Notes under the pieces: generated by a model
The model's input: only the letters and a program-made list of their open reading frames with translations
The model's database searches: none
What the model was told of the DNA's origin: nothing
Translations under genes and position numbers: made by a program
Shown: in pieces, positions 24,847-38,858 of the stretch
Layout: each line of letters starts with the position of its first letter
Numbering within the stretch: the first letter of the stretch is position 1
From: Onchocerca lupi
Lineage: Eukaryota > Nematoda > Chromadorea > Rhabditida > Onchocercidae
Direction of reading: 5' to 3'
DNA: 64,000 nucleotides
Assembly (NCBI GenBank): GCA_028564675.1
Contig: JAOVVO010000037.1
Span: forward strand, 178,706-242,705

Positions 24847-27800
24847 CGGGACACTTAAATAACACAGATAATATCTGAAGCATATCGATTAATTTGTAAT
24901 CATAATCGAATAAACACAATGTACAAACGAACCGACATGACGCGAATGAAAGTAGAAGCGAAACAGTAAATTTATCTATTCAGCATATTTGCATCAGAAA
25001 AACAATGCAAGATAATGCTGTCAAACAGTTTTTCACTATATGAAATAAACACATCAAAAGCAGTTTGAATATTTCTTTTCCTACTGGTTTCTAGTTTAGC
25101 TTTATATGACTAGATTTTTGGAATGTGACATTAATTGGATCACTAAGACTCAGTATCCTATGTCTAATTAATAGATATGTCTCCAATACATACCATTAAT
25201 ATAGCTATATTTGACTCTATAAAATCCCCAAATGACTGACAATAATTTACCAGTTCATTAACAGGATAATCAGTAGTGCAAACGACCTTATTGGAATCTT
25301 GACACCACTTCCTGGATTGATATGGAGTGTCGAAGATAGAGAAATCGATAGTAGTAAGTAAAAAAGAGATATCCACTGATAGTAGGATTTAAGAATGAGG
25401 TTAAGATAAATCGATGGTCAGAGTTAAAAGGGTTCAAAAAATGGTCTATCTAGTGGATAAATTAAACAACATAGTCTGATTGTGTCATACAACAATGATT
25501 CTAGCATCAATTAGTCAAATATTAATCTAACTTCAAATGTTCATAATAGAAACCTAAATTTAAGTTTCACATATCCGACACGATAAAGAAATAAATATGA
25601 TTTCTTGGATGCTAGATTCACTTAAATGGGAATGATGAGCTTAGAAAAAAAAATCAAATGTTAAATTGAATAATCAAGTAATCGATATCAATCTATCATC
25701 ATTTCTTCCTCTTCCTTTCTCTCTCTCTCTCTCTCTCTCTTACACATATAAATAAGCTTATACACAAAATTGCCTAAGGAAGTCTGCGAAATGGAAAATC
25801 ACTGAATAAAAGCAAGATTGGACAGTTGCCATTGCAGCGACATGCTTCCCAAATGATCATATCATCTGATTGATCTATCTGCTATCAGCTAATCATTGTT
25901 TATCCGCGACACAACAGACATGCTATCCGCCCTCTATAAAACACAATCTGTCAACTAAACTCCCACTCCCAATCATCCGAAAACCTTATCATTACAGCAC
26001 TATCTCTCCCCTTCACCTCATCCATCACGCACATGAAACTTCACATCAAGCATCCACGTCAAGGGTCGGCCTGCCGTAAAATACCCGCGCCTTCGTAAGA
26101 ACACAAACCAAGTTGAGCTGAAGTTGCATGGAACGTTGAGGAAGGTTTCTTGAAGCCTCTGATAAACAGACATTATCAGTTGAGTCCATTGCAATATGTC
26201 CTTTATTTTTATCACTAATTATGACTTTGCTTCAACAAGAACAATCTATTATCTGGTATGATATGCACTGAAAACTAGGTGTTTATTTTTGGTTGCAACA
26301 TGGATGTCAAATATTTCAATTCATTTCGATCAGTGAAATTATCAATGGTGCATTCTAGCGGTAACCTAATCAGACAGTTTCAGAGAACAGCTAAATATCT
26401 GTATATCTGTCCAAATATCTATTAAAAAACACATGGAAAATGGCTTTAGTACTCGCACATCAGTCAATGCATTTTGTAATATTGTGGCTAAAATGAATGA
26501 CTTTAAGAAACAGAATCACCTGTCCAGAAGGATGTTTTTATATTCTTTCAAAAAACAAAGGACAAAAGACAAAAAAGTGGGGGAAGTGAAATTTGTCTCT
26601 TTTAATCTTGTATTTTGTCATAAGCAAACAATAGTCTCCAAGAGTACACAACTTATCATTGTATCTTCTCAACGGCTCATTTCAACAGAATCCACTTCTA
26701 AATGTTCTCACCAAGATTTCTGAAGATGATAACATTATATGCTTTTACAATAAATTTATGTCGATTTTTTCAGGTCATGACATAGTCGTAATGAGTAAAT
26801 TTAGTGTTTGGATGGAAATTCAAGTCGAGACAACTTAGCCAGAAAACTATGGGGAAGTTTGGAAGCATTTGAGCAGGAAAAGGAAAAAGACAGTGTGCTA
26901 ACTCAAAAGGAAAGGAGAAAAAATAAGTGCACCTTCATCCGAACATTCTACGCTATGCTATGCTCATCTATTACTTCCTAGAATTTTCAATTCCTTAGCG
27001 TTTAGTGAATGAACAGAAGTGAGTAAGCAACGATAGGTGTTTCCCACTTGTCGTAAGTATATTTCTCGTTCTTAAAATTTTCACAATTTGTAAGGCTATC
27101 ATTACCAAATAATTGTTAAAAAAAATAGAATATTTACGAAAAAGTAGAAAAATCGAAGGCCATAAAGAGCACGATAAAATATGATAGAAGATGAATGTTG
27201 GAAGAGAGGAAAATGTACGTTAGAATGGAATGAAAATAAAACAGGTGTGGAGAAGGAAATGAAGAGATTAGAGGTGAAAGGAATTGAAAAAAGAAAGAAA
27301 ATTTCTAAAACTCATTATTTCTCTCAAAAGGATCGAAACGATAGAATAGTTAAGAAAAATCATCTTGTCCGCTTGTTAAAATCGAATTAAACAATTCTAA
27401 ATAATTAAAGCTGCATTTTAAAAATCCAACAAATATCAAATTAAATAACATTGAAACAATGAGAAAAAAGTCTTCATATAAATTATGGCCTAAAAGTCTT
27501 GATTTCATTTCTTGTCGAAGAAAATATATAAATTCGACGAGTATATAAATTAAAAAAAAAAAAGAAAACAAACATATCATCCAAAACTTTTTTCTCTTTG
27601 TTTAAACATCTGTTACTCATCTTTCTATTAGTAGTTATAAGAAATCTTGAAATCTATCAGCTAATTTTCTCTTTCATTCATCTTCTTCCTCTTGTGCAGA
27701 ATTGAAAAGGTAGTCAAGTTTTTGAACAAGTATCAAATTCTTAGCAATGCGAAAATACCAGTGATTCTTTGACTAATTGTTCAATTAAAGCAAGAATTTT

Positions 27801-28352
27801 GTTATTCCTTATAATTTACTGAAGGCCTGATTTAGAATCTGGACGACTTTCAGCATTCTTTGATATCATATTTGTCGAAAAATCCTTACTGCATTAGTTG
27901 AGTTTTTTGTCAACTTCTAGCTGTGTACATTTTAGTTTGGAAAAAAAAGGTTTTTTATTTAGATGTTTGTTAATGATTCAAATGCGAATGGAGAAATTTC
28001 ATAGGAATGAGGCCTGAAATGATAGTGTGTTTTGGTGTTTTTCTCATTGCTCATTTCTTTATATAATGTAAGCAATACAACTAATCATTTCATCAATTTA
28101 AATTTTTAACATCCTTAAAAGCATCTTGATGGTACCTTTAGTAATATTAAAAGAAATTCAATTTTCTGTTTATACTTATTGTTTCAATGGGTGATGTGTT
28201 GGAAAAAAGTTAAGTAATCATAAAAATGAGATAAGATAAGGAAGCTTATGTTATATAAATATTAAAGTGATAGAATCCTCCATATTAATGCGTTACCCAT
28301 TCCTGAAAGCCTGCCAATCAGTTGACTGTTTTTATGGAACTGATAAATTCAG
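24847..28352. other. Intergenic, no gene seen
   Basis: Upstream of epsin. AT-rich with a short CT microsatellite at about 25719-25740. Open frames such as 26433-26723 (+) and 27181-27390 (+) are Lys-rich or Ser-rich, lack splice context and resemble no family I know. The GC content rises slightly around 25.9-26.2 kb without clear coding content. Confidence 0.45.
25719..25740. repeat. CT dinucleotide microsatellite
   Basis: About eleven uninterrupted CT units in the intergenic region upstream of epsin. No other role is visible. Confidence 0.8.
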
Positions 28353-29192
28353 GTCAACGTAACAAATCATTTGTCGATGGATGGCATGGCGTAGAATTGT
28401 TGTACGATGCGTGCGCTCAGGTTTCGAACAAAATGGTTTTCAAATGTGTATTGAACAGTGCCTGAATGTACAGGAATTGATGTAAAGGAAAGGATGAACA
28501 CTGGGAAAAGGTCGAAACAGTGGCCTCTCAACAAGATTCAAAACTGAAGAAGAAGAAGAAAGGAACTCTCACCCTCCTTTCTCCATTTCTATTCAAAACT
28601 ACTTTTGTTTGTCTTTCTTTGTGTTTGTCTGCCTAGTGACCTAGAAAACATTGAAGAAAATCGGGTTCTGGATATATGCCTATAAGTGACCTGTCGACCT
28701 CTGCATCCCTTTTTTTTTTTTTTTTTTTATTCAGAACCTCAACCCAATCGTAATCCGTCATGTACGTCTTACTTATCTGTAATTCAAAAATTTTCTTCTC
28801 CATCTTCCAAAAACGGCACCTGTAGCAAACTAATCAGCATCAATACTTAGTAACAGTAGTTGTAAGAGTATTTTAGCAATGCGGGAATTGATAAGATAAA
28901 CGAACGGTATTGGATGGATTTGCTATAATTTTTAGTTGAAAAATTTTCACCCCCCACAGTTATTTTGTTTGATAAATGGTTTATCACCGAAGTTCCATAA
29001 ATGTATTAACCTGTGTGTCTTGCGATTGGTAGGTACGGCACGTGCATAAAAATTGTGATAATGAAAAAGACAGGAAGATAAAGAAGAAGAAATGGAAATC
29101 TGAGGAATCTGCGGACACCTTATCGAGCAATCTGATTCAGAACACAGATAAAGACACGAAATGGTCAGTTGCAACGGTCATTGATGTTGATG
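28353..29192 (+). CDS. Two candidate exons of an unidentified gene
   Basis: A 68-base segment (28353-28420) with a TTCAG acceptor and a CAG|GT donor reads QRNKSFVDGWHGVELLYDAC then AQ. A second segment (29033-29192) follows a TAG acceptor in matching phase and reads VRHVHKNCDNEKDRKIKKKK then a Ser/Asp-rich run to VATVIDVDG before a G|GT donor. The two join in frame. The second exon ends with one leftover base, which would also be in phase with the zinc-finger exon at 32093, so these could be alternative 5' exons of that gene. No domain is recognised. Confidence 0.35.
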
Positions 29193-31232
29193 GTTTGTGC
29201 GTTCCCATTTTTTGTGTACACAATTTCAACTGACGTTTTCACAGCGATTCGTTTCGTGCAGTTTCAATTTCAAATTAACTTTTATTTTCATTTGCACTTC
29301 TTTCTGTATTCCCATATATTAAATCTTTAACTTTCCTTCCTAAACTAGCTTGATGAAGAACCTTATCACAGCAACTTCCATTTATACTTCCGCTTCTTGA
29401 ACATCAATATCTTTTGGATGCAACACATATCACCACAGTATTCTTTAAAACAAATGAAAATTTTGTAAATTTTGGAAATCTTCTCAAATTTCCATGAATT
29501 AATAATCTAAGAAATGAAGCTGCTTCTCAAAAACTTAATTTTCGTGATGACCAGTAACTTTGAGTCAAACAACTTTTCTCTCTTTTTACTCCTGAACCAA
29601 TTGTTGGAATCTGTTAAGTTTTCAAATTATCATAGGTTCAAGTACTCCAGTTGCTTATGAATTGTGAAGTTCCGTGCTAAAAATTGTAACAGTTTCTCGA
29701 AAAGATTTTGGTAAATATTTTATTTTACTGTGATCGAAATTTGTGAATTACTGAGATATAAACTTAAAGCTCGAGCCATTCTGAGCTGTGCTATATTCGA
29801 TACATCAGTGTATGATAGCGTCTTGCAAAAATATCAAACAATTGAAAAATGTGTTATTTCCTTAATCATTCACATTTTAAAAACTCTTAGTATCATATTG
29901 AGTTCATTTAATCTGAATGTATCTCATTAGCTCCGTAACTATTAATATAGCAATTTATTCAACTTAATTAGTTCATAATTTTATTATTTGAGGATATCAC
30001 TTCAAAATTCAATTCTGACTTCGTTATAATATATAATCAATCGAACTTTTCATAATTATCAATGCATTTAATTGCGATATCGGTACTGCAAAACTTTCCA
30101 TCCACTCTTTGTAAAGGTGTTTTTTCATTCCCCCTCATTCGTAATCCTCTGATATATTAAATCATTTACTTTTTTTTCTTTTCTCAAAACTTGATAATAA
30201 TTTTTCATTCTTTTTGTTTCTATTTGAATTTTCTATTTGAAATCATTTTTCTAAAAAGAAAAACGAAAAAAAAAAAAATACTTTCAATTTCTGCAATGTT
30301 ACATTTCAAATCTTACAGCTATCTGATGAACATTAATTCGGATTCTTTCCTCTATTTCTATACAATTTTTCTTTAAATATGGACTCATTTTAAGGCAGTA
30401 ATAATTTCAGTTTTATAGACTATATCCTTATTAATCCTGTTATTTATTACTATTTTTTTTGAAAAACTTCTCGATAATTTCATGAAATAGAAGGGAAGAC
30501 GTGCTCACCTGATTTTGATTTTGGCTAATATCAGCCATACATACGTAGTTGCGATTTCGTATCACTGGATATTTTGTTTCATCTGTAAATAATTTCAGGC
30601 TTGAAAATGGAAAAAAATTGAGGGAAAATATGCTGGCTTTACGAGGAATTTATCAATTAAGCTTGTTTAAAAAAGTAAATGGAAATTGCTACCACCGCTA
30701 ATTAATGCAAAAGCGAAATTACTAAAATGCAAAAGAGCCTACTAAAAATTGAAATGACTCGATACAACAAGCAGTTGATGAAAAAAATGCAAATTATTTG
30801 CTACTTATTTTGGAAACCTTTATCAGAAGCAGTAAGCAACTGATTAGGTGTCTTCAGTTTGAGAGTCTTATCATCTTGGTTTTTTGATAATAAACTGCTA
30901 TTACTCTTACCTTACAATATTACACAGTAAGTACACTATTTCTAATATTCTTTGATATTCATCTGAATGCTTTACTTATCATTGGCTGAACTGCACGATC
31001 ACTTTCATCATATTCCTGAAGCAATTTTATACGACTTCATTTATTTTTCAGTGGTTTCTATTATTTTTTAAATTCTACAACAATCGCTACCTCTAAATTT
31101 CCTACAGGTGATCCTGTTCTTCTATATATTAGAATTGTAATTTCAGGTCATTCAGAGTAGAATTTTCGTAAACTTTCGAAATTTTTAAATAATCAAGTTG
31201 AAGATAATGGTTAAGACTTCAGGAAAAAAAAA
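29193..31232. other. Intergenic or 5' intronic AT-rich sequence
   Basis: No supportable open frames or repeats. Just before the zinc-finger start codon, CTTCAG at 31217-31222 is followed ten bases later by ATG, the spacing expected of a spliced-leader acceptor, but this is inference. Confidence 0.4.
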
Positions 31233-34200
31233 ATGAGCTCATTGAAAGCACTGCTTAATTCGAAATCATTTGACTCTGTGACAAGTTCCAACCTTGAAAT
31301 GACAAATATCAATGGCCGGAAACGTGGCGCAGCCTTGGAAGAGTGGTTACTGCGGAAATTTCCGGAATTATACAGGAAGTCGCATGATTTGGAGAGTACA
31401 ACCGTCGCAGTAAATGATGTCGAGAATCAACCGCTCAGTATGCTTTTTGTTTTTTAATTATGTAAAGATCTTCAGCGCTTCATATTCATTTCCCTTTTAA
31501 TATACTGTGCGCAAATTTATCTGGGATGATTGTACTAGTTGAGTGACTTTAGCGCCTACATAAATTCAAATTTGATTTTCAGTTTTTTGATTTTAACTGA
31601 AATTCTAGTGAAAACACAATAAAATTGCATATTTTAAATACGAAAGTTTCGAAAGATCTGAATTAACTTGAATATTTTCTGGAGTGGTCCTTACTACTAG
31701 TTGTTTCGGTGACCAAATTTAATTTTGAAGAATACATTGCTCGTAAGTAGGTGTCATGTCATTTCACTATTGTTTGGTTGTTTCGTTCGAAGTTTTCTCT
31801 TTTCCTTTCACTTGATCACCCCATTAAAGAATCATCCATTTCGTTATCCCTTTTACGCTGTCATCTCCTCTTCCATTCTTTTCGAAAATTTTCCTGAAAT
31901 ACAAACACTTTTTAAATCTTTTTTTTTTCTAAATAAGTTACACCTGTATCTAAAATATCAAGAAAAATCGCTGAATCGGAAGTACATTATATAGACATCT
32001 AATCAGAAGCGATTTTAAGCTCAGAGGTTAAATCTCAATCCGTTTTCTAACTGTATAATATACATTGCAAATTTTCCAGTTTTATTGTTCAGATTTGGTT
32101 AAGCGAAGCAGACAAGATATAGAAATGAAAAAAAATGAACCGTCAACAGTATCCATCGATTATACGAATTGTCTTTATCCGAAAAGTTTGTTATTTATAA
32201 CTTGCCATTAAGTTTCATAAATACTTAAAGCATCCGAAATTCCGGCGACAACTTCAAATACATATAGATTTCTTTATAGCATTGCGAACAAATAGTTATA
32301 ATCGCATATCTATGCAGCGTCCTGATTCAAAACAGGAAATCACCTCAAGTGAATATTATTTATTACCAAAAAGAGATCTATTTGCCTTAAAAAAAGAGCA
32401 TTTGTCAAAACGAATGGATAATGGTAAGTTAAAATCAATTCACTCAACTTGTCCTATTTCGATTCTTTTTTGAGTATTCCGTATTTTCCGATTTCTAATT
32501 CAGAAGTTTGTTGGATAAAAATGCTTTCTCTTTAGCATTGTAGTACCATGCCAGTTCCGCCTAATTGAACCACACGATTTAAACCGCACGACCCACTATT
32601 TATTCTCAATTTGTTTTCCTGAAAAATCGATTAATGTAATGATGGAAAATAACCAGCTACTACTAATATTTTTCAGGATATCACAAAGAATTGAAGTCTC
32701 GCATGAACGACGATTTAGAAGTTGAAATTGATAAACCCATTAATTTATCTTTATCCAAAAAACAGAAAACACTCTGTGAGCAAATTTTTATTTGTCATAC
32801 ATGAAGAATTTTTACGCTTTTTGGTTTCGCAACAAAACATTAATTTTTTAAACGCTATGAATGCATTTTGTCTTTATTTGGAAATTCACATGTCAACTTT
32901 TTCTTGATGAAACATTTCTCTCTATATGTAATTTGAGTCATTACTACTATGTAATGCAGTATTGTGTGAGTGATCACAACACGTAATTAAGAAACGGATT
33001 GTCGTGGATTCTTTTTAAGAACCAAACAAAGAATCAAAACATTAAACCTGCATTCTTCAACTTCTTAGAAGGAAGCATTTATTTTAGATTTGGAATGGAA
33101 TGAAGATGAAAAGAAAACATTGTCAGGGTCAAATTATGAAGGAAAGCATGTAGGCGAAGATAAAGACTCCAGGAATATCAATTCTGCGATAATGAGTGGA
33201 CATTATAGAAGCATGAAGAAATTGCAAAATAATAATGATAAGCGAATTGCTGGAAGCAACTCTTCGTTTGCTGCAAATAAGCAAATCGCAAAACGTCTTA
33301 CAACTCCTAAATTAGCAAAACACAACGATGCGGCCTACTATCCGAATATTCAATGTTTACTTTGCCGAGAGTGGGTGTGTTCCAGAAACAGGTAACTTTC
33401 CACTCGTTTCTATCATTCCATATTCTAATTTCAAATGCCATAATTCTCTTTTCCTCCATTTATAAACTCATTGATATACAAATGTTTATATCAAATTCCT
33501 CACTGTTCACGAATGCGCATGCTCAATTGTCTAATCTCTAATGTAATCTTAATATTATAACAAATCATGTGCACCGATATTTCTGAAAATTAAAGTCACT
33601 TTCATCAATAGAAATTTTGAGATAAAAAGAATTTTGTAAAAAAGATGAAAAAGAATGGAAGATAAATGGAACAATATATGAATACTATTTGGAGAAAGCC
33701 TATTTTGAATTAAGCAATATTATTAGAACGAATAGAACACAACATTATTTTGTAAAAATAAATTTGCTGCAAATTTTCAAAGAATATAGTCTCGATATGA
33801 TATGAAATAAATATTATTTTAAGTTCACATTGTTATTACGGTCTTTTTCGAGAAGACAATCAGATAATTCATTTCATTCATTTCAAGAATACTTTTCAAA
33901 AGTTTCTATCGTAAGTTGGAAATAATTCAAGATGAATCTAAAATCGAATTTCATAAAAATTATTGCTTATATGAATGCATTTTAGGTATATGCACGTCGA
34001 GTCGCATTTACAATATCGCCCATACAAATGCAGTTTTTGTGGATATGATAATCGAAAAGAAATATTTATTGTATTGCATATCAAAAAAGTGCATGGTGGC
34101 AGGGCTGAAGTTATCCGGGATATCAATACTGAACTAGAGCATGAGTAGGTTTTTGCGGCAGTGCTGAATTTTGAAATTGATGTGATTGACTTTTAATTAA

Positions 34201-35362
34201 AAATAAAAATTCTTTTTGATTGCAGAGCGTGGAACATTGCAGAACGATGTGTTGAGCATACACGAGACGTATTGCAGCGTGCGCATCAAGAAACTGTTCA
34301 AGATGCTAAGGTATCCACATCTACGGAAATCAGCAATTCTACCAAAGTAGAAGAGGCATTGCTTAGCAAATATTCAGCTCAGGTTAAATCATTTCCTACT
34401 ACCATCTTTTGTTGGAAAAAAAATAATAATAATAATAATGCTTTTCTTCAGGAACTCATCGAAGACACAGCAGTTCGTCTTTCTAGCTAATTGTTTTGTT
34501 TTTGTTTTTTTATTTTAAAAAAAGGTATACAATTGCAGTATCGTCCGAGATTATACAACACACAACGTGCAGAAAAAAGTCTGGTTATCGAGGATTCTTT
34601 GAAAATGGGCATTGTTCCTGATTTCAGTGAGGTTTCAAATCGCGAAGTGAAGTGTCAAGTAAGGCTTTACTGTGCTGCTAAATACAAGACATTTTCGGTT
34701 CGTAATCATATTGCTTTATTTTATTGCGATGAACGAGCGAGTTTCGCAGTTATGTGTTATGTACACATGAACGTTAAGCGGTTCACAACTAATTAACTAT
34801 GATGAATGCAAATACCTTCAGAAAACCGGTCGGATTTAGCAGAAGGATGATGTCTAAGTTCTTAATTTGCAATATTATGATGCAATGGGACTGATTTATA
34901 CAGACTTTCTTTTAATCAGTGACTCCTTAATTAAGCGTTTTGTTGTTGTTGTGATTTCCAATACTTCTTCCAACCTCGCTTTCCAGACCTAATTACGATT
35001 GTCCAAGTCTTTATTCCTTTTAAGTAGGAAGCTTAGACCCATTTAGTATTACTTTCTCTATAGCGACGTTTCTTAATGTTTCTCGTCATTTTATCATAAT
35101 TACAGAACTGCTGATTTTCCTCATTATTTATTAGTTCATCCTTGTTTTTTCTTTCAAGTTTGTACTGATCACTTACCTTTCTGGTTTCTATGCACAAATG
35201 TGTTTCAAGTCCAAACTGACTTGCTTCATTCTTTCTAATAAATCAGAGTATCACGAATAATTTGACGATTCTTGTTTCCTTCCTTTTTTTTTTCTTCTTT
35301 TGTTCCAGAATACTCGAAAGTATTTAGGATTCGCTGATAAAATTCTTGCTCAACAGCACTGA
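31233..35362 (+). CDS. C2H2 zinc-finger protein
   Basis: Probable DNA-binding nuclear protein with a closely spaced pair of fingers. Exons: 31233-31437, 32093-32185, 32280-32423, 32677-32775, 33088-33391, 33986-34144, 34226-34382, 34539-34658, 35309-35362. They join in frame to 444 residues with a TGA. A seven-codon microexon at 34452-34472 could be inserted without changing frame. If 34452 is read through instead, a TAA at 34488 gives a shorter C-terminus. The N-terminal half is charged and Ser/Lys-rich, without domains. Finger 1 runs from CLLC to HVESH, split by an intron. Finger 2 has CSFC to HIKKVH, joined by the short linker LQYRPYK. The tail (RLYNTQRAEKSLVIEDSL) is unfamiliar. The start at 31233 lies ten bases after a CTTCAG acceptor, which fits trans-splicing. 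No orthologue is assigned. Confidence 0.78.
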
Positions 35363-36825
35363 GTTTTTTGCGATCCTGCTTCACATTCAATATTTCAGCG
35401 AAATTCCTAGATTACAGATGGTGTATACTACCCAAATTTTGTGGATCATCTTTTCCAAGCAAGTCCTAAACACTATAATGATTCAAATTAATCGAATGAA
35501 TTTAAAATTAGCTTGATTCTTCTTTGATCTTATTCCCTTTCATTACTGCAAATTGTCATCAGTAATAAAATTCAGTACATTTGTATAAATAATAAGAGTT
35601 ATGTGATTGCATATGCAATGGGATTTTTTCGTTTTTAACTGAGAACAAAATGATTCCATTTTAAAAGTTTTGAATTTATCTCATTATTCTGATGATTATT
35701 GTTATCTTTAGCAGTTCATTCATTACATTTAGAGTCAGATATTTCATGTACTTATAATAAATGTAGTGGTCATCTCTTACTATTTGCACGGCATTCAGAT
35801 CCGCAAATTTGGATCCTTCAATGATAACTTCTTCCAGAGATTTGTTCTATTTGCCACAACGTGGATTACGTGAGACAACGACTTTAATATTCATCAATGT
35901 TTTGCTACTATTGAAAGAAAACAAGCAATCAGCTTGATTCTTGATCTTGCCATTGTATTTTCGGCTTCTATGAGAATACAGTTGCTTGTAACATTCTCTA
36001 CGAACGACAAAGAAAAAATCTTTTCTCCCTTAAATTCTTCAAGCTTTTTGCGTCGTGCGTTTAAATAGGCAAAGAGAGAATTCAAGTTATCTAGTTTGCG
36101 GCTGAGTTTGATAGGTTCAATGTGTAATATAATTGATAATAACGAAAGTTTGTTCTGTTATTTTCCCTCTTTCAGTTTTGATAATTCATTGTCTCAGGTC
36201 TGTTGCGCAGCTTTATTGTCCCACATAGATTTTCTGCTGAGAACCGGAAGAATGATTTGAATTTAAACCTTGCGTCAGGAACGGATTTTGGGAGTGTAAT
36301 CGTTTATTTTGATCTTTTGCAAAATGGCTGCTTATATGTAGCTAAATTTTATCAGACGGCATTTATTTTTGTTGAGAAGTGGTTCTTGAAAATCGGATAT
36401 TTTCTTGATCACAATAAAAAGTCTTATAATTAATTCTTCGAGCAGGTTCCAATGGTTTTTTTTTTTTTTTTTGAAGCAGATTGTTGGGAAGTTCGGACAA
36501 GGTGCCAAATTCATATCAGATTCACTGTCAATTTATCAGCATCATTGTTCAGATCGAAAAATTCACAAAAAGCAACCTTAACTTTGCTTTTTTTAATCTG
36601 AGTGAATAAAAAATTGATTCGAATGCAGCATTGTTTAATTTGTGAATATAGATTTTTCCAATCTTAAAAACTATGCCAGCAGCCCAAGGCACCGAAAGTT
36701 TAGTCCTCATACGTCTGGAATCACATAGTTCCAAATCCCACATTAAATAGTAATGGATGGAGAAAAATGGTGCTGCAGAAACTATCACTCTTCTTATCTG
36801 TGAATCCTGGAATTTTGCTTTGCAG
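35363..36825. other. Intergenic or upstream intron of second zinc-finger gene
   Basis: Mostly AT-rich non-coding sequence. A plus-strand segment around 36200-36295 reads RSFIVPHRFSAENRKNDLNL after an acceptor-like CTCAG and could be an upstream exon of the next gene, but its donor and phase are uncertain. Confidence 0.35.
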
Positions 36826-38858
36826 ATTTGTAATGGTTTTGTGATTTCACATCTGACAGTTATGGAGGAACATACTCGATCACATCTCACGCAACCATCT
36901 TATCGGTTAAATTGATTCATTCAAATTCACATTTCATAATAACAAATAGGCTTCAGTTTCAGTTCGAACTCTATTAAATGCAAATTAAAGAAAATATAGA
37001 TAAACAAAGTTAACGGAAAGAAAAATATCTTAATCGGCGAAAACAAAGTCATGCTTTTGTATAATATTCAATTGCAGTTGTTCCATCGGAGATTGCACAC
37101 TGAAGCATCATTCGAAAAATTTCTTAACACGACATATGAAGGAAGTACACAAGTATAAGCAAACTCCGACAGATATCATAGAATTGGATCCATCTCTGAA
37201 AAAAGAATTTTGCAGAGTTCGTTTAATATCCGTTTTATATCTATGAGCTATCGAAAGCTCGGCAAGGATGGATTAAATGAAGGTTGAAAACTGACATCAT
37301 AAGTTTTTTAGCTCACTGCATTCTATAGTAGCGAGAAATGCTGAAGCAAACCATCATGTAATTTTAATAATCCTACTTAATTGCGAAAAACTATTATTAT
37401 GAACGGTTTGAGTTAAAGACTTCTTTTTTTATTTTGAAATAAGTCAAGTTTTTTAGAAGATCTGATTCCGTTCTATTATCAGGTTCTATTCATAATGATA
37501 AATACGTCAGACAAAATTGTCTTATTGCCCTTCCATATGCATGCACAACAAGAATCAGCAAAATCGTAAATTAGCATTACATTAATTGCATGATCAGTTA
37601 AAGACTATTGCTACGACCACATATTCCTGAAATGAATTTTCTGATGTTATACTGACTTAATTGCAGACCGCATCTCGATGTTTCCCGGACCATTTTTCGG
37701 ATCACCTTTCTCCATTTCATATTTTCCGACGATCACCAGTATCACGGTCTCAATTGTTGAAATCATTAACAGAAACAAATTGGTGCATTCCATCCACTTA
37801 CTCTGCACCTTCAACTGTACAAAATGCTGCGTTATCGATGTCAACCTTAACATCTACCTTTAAAACGTTCAATTCTCCTAGTCTCAGACCAACTTCGTCA
37901 CTAGTCACATCTATACTTCCCTTGAATTTGACGCTTCAAACTCCAGCATCATCGAATGATCCAACAGCGCCTATTTCTTCTTCCAGAGAGACGCCTCATT
38001 GTGAAGATTTAATGAGCGTATCCAACCTTCCGCCAACCAATCCTGAATGTAAACCATTCAATTTCCGTACAAAAGAACACAGCTCGTCAAAATGCCTCAC
38101 ATTAACCAGCCTTTTAGCAGCCGCACCCAAAAATAATCCTCCACAGGTTCGCTTCTTGATCATCCACTCTAACTTTTAATTGGGATTAGTTGAAATTGTT
38201 TCATCATTAACTCAAATCTTTTCATCGTTTCAGACACGCATACAATCAATAATATATCCACAAATATCTCGAAAAATATGCAGTTTTTGCCAAGAGATAT
38301 TCGAGGGTGAATATTTAGTGTTGTATAAACATGTCAAGCAACATTTAAGCTTATTGCCTTATGAATGTTCAGTCTGCAAGTTCGCCGACGTGGACAGAAA
38401 AACAGTCCAAGAGCATATTTCTCATGATCACCTGAAAGCTAGTCTTGTTGACAGGTAAATATATTCACAAGAAATAAAACGAAAAAAGCCGTAAGCATAG
38501 TGTTAGTCATTTTAGATCGTCTAGTTTTAAGCGATTTTTCCGTATAATCGGTATTAAGAATTCCATTTCCGAGAGAAGTATCATGAACCATTATGTGAAA
38601 ACGAACTGATTGACCGAATAATCCTGATAATCCATTGAGCCACAATTTGTTTGTAAAATGGCATTTAAAAGCATTACGAGCGCTTACGTCAAATGTTTCA
38701 TGAAATTTAAGTCATCAACTTCATAGAAAATATTTCTGTTCTTCCACAATTACTTCAGGATGACAGATTCAATATCCCGACAGTGCTCCGCACTGTTTAC
38801 AGCCTGTTTTCCGGATGTACCGCTGCAACCATCATTGCATGACAGTGTCCAAAATTGA
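36826..38858 (+). CDS. C2H2 zinc-finger protein, 5' end not resolved
   Basis: Probable nuclear DNA-binding protein. Exons found: 36826-36905, 37078-37216, 37667-38146, 38234-38454, 38759-38858. They join in frame to 339 visible residues and a TGA. Exon 36826 starts inside a finger (ICNGFVISHLTVMEEHTRSH), so the first cysteine of that finger must come from an exon I could not place. The next finger has a CSIGDC to HMKEVH pattern. After a 160-residue Ser/Thr/Pro-rich spacer come two more fingers: CSFC to HVKQH and CSVC to HISHDH, joined by LSLLPYE. This last pair has the same layout as the pair in the preceding gene, suggesting tandem relatives. It could instead be the 3' part of one larger gene with alternative ends, but the phase at 34658 does not allow a direct join. 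Confidence 0.72.

Noticed and set aside
36549..36890. 113-codon minus-strand open frame
   Set aside because: It is the shadow of the plus-strand zinc-finger exon at 36826-36905 and adjacent intron; the plus-strand reading completes a finger in phase.
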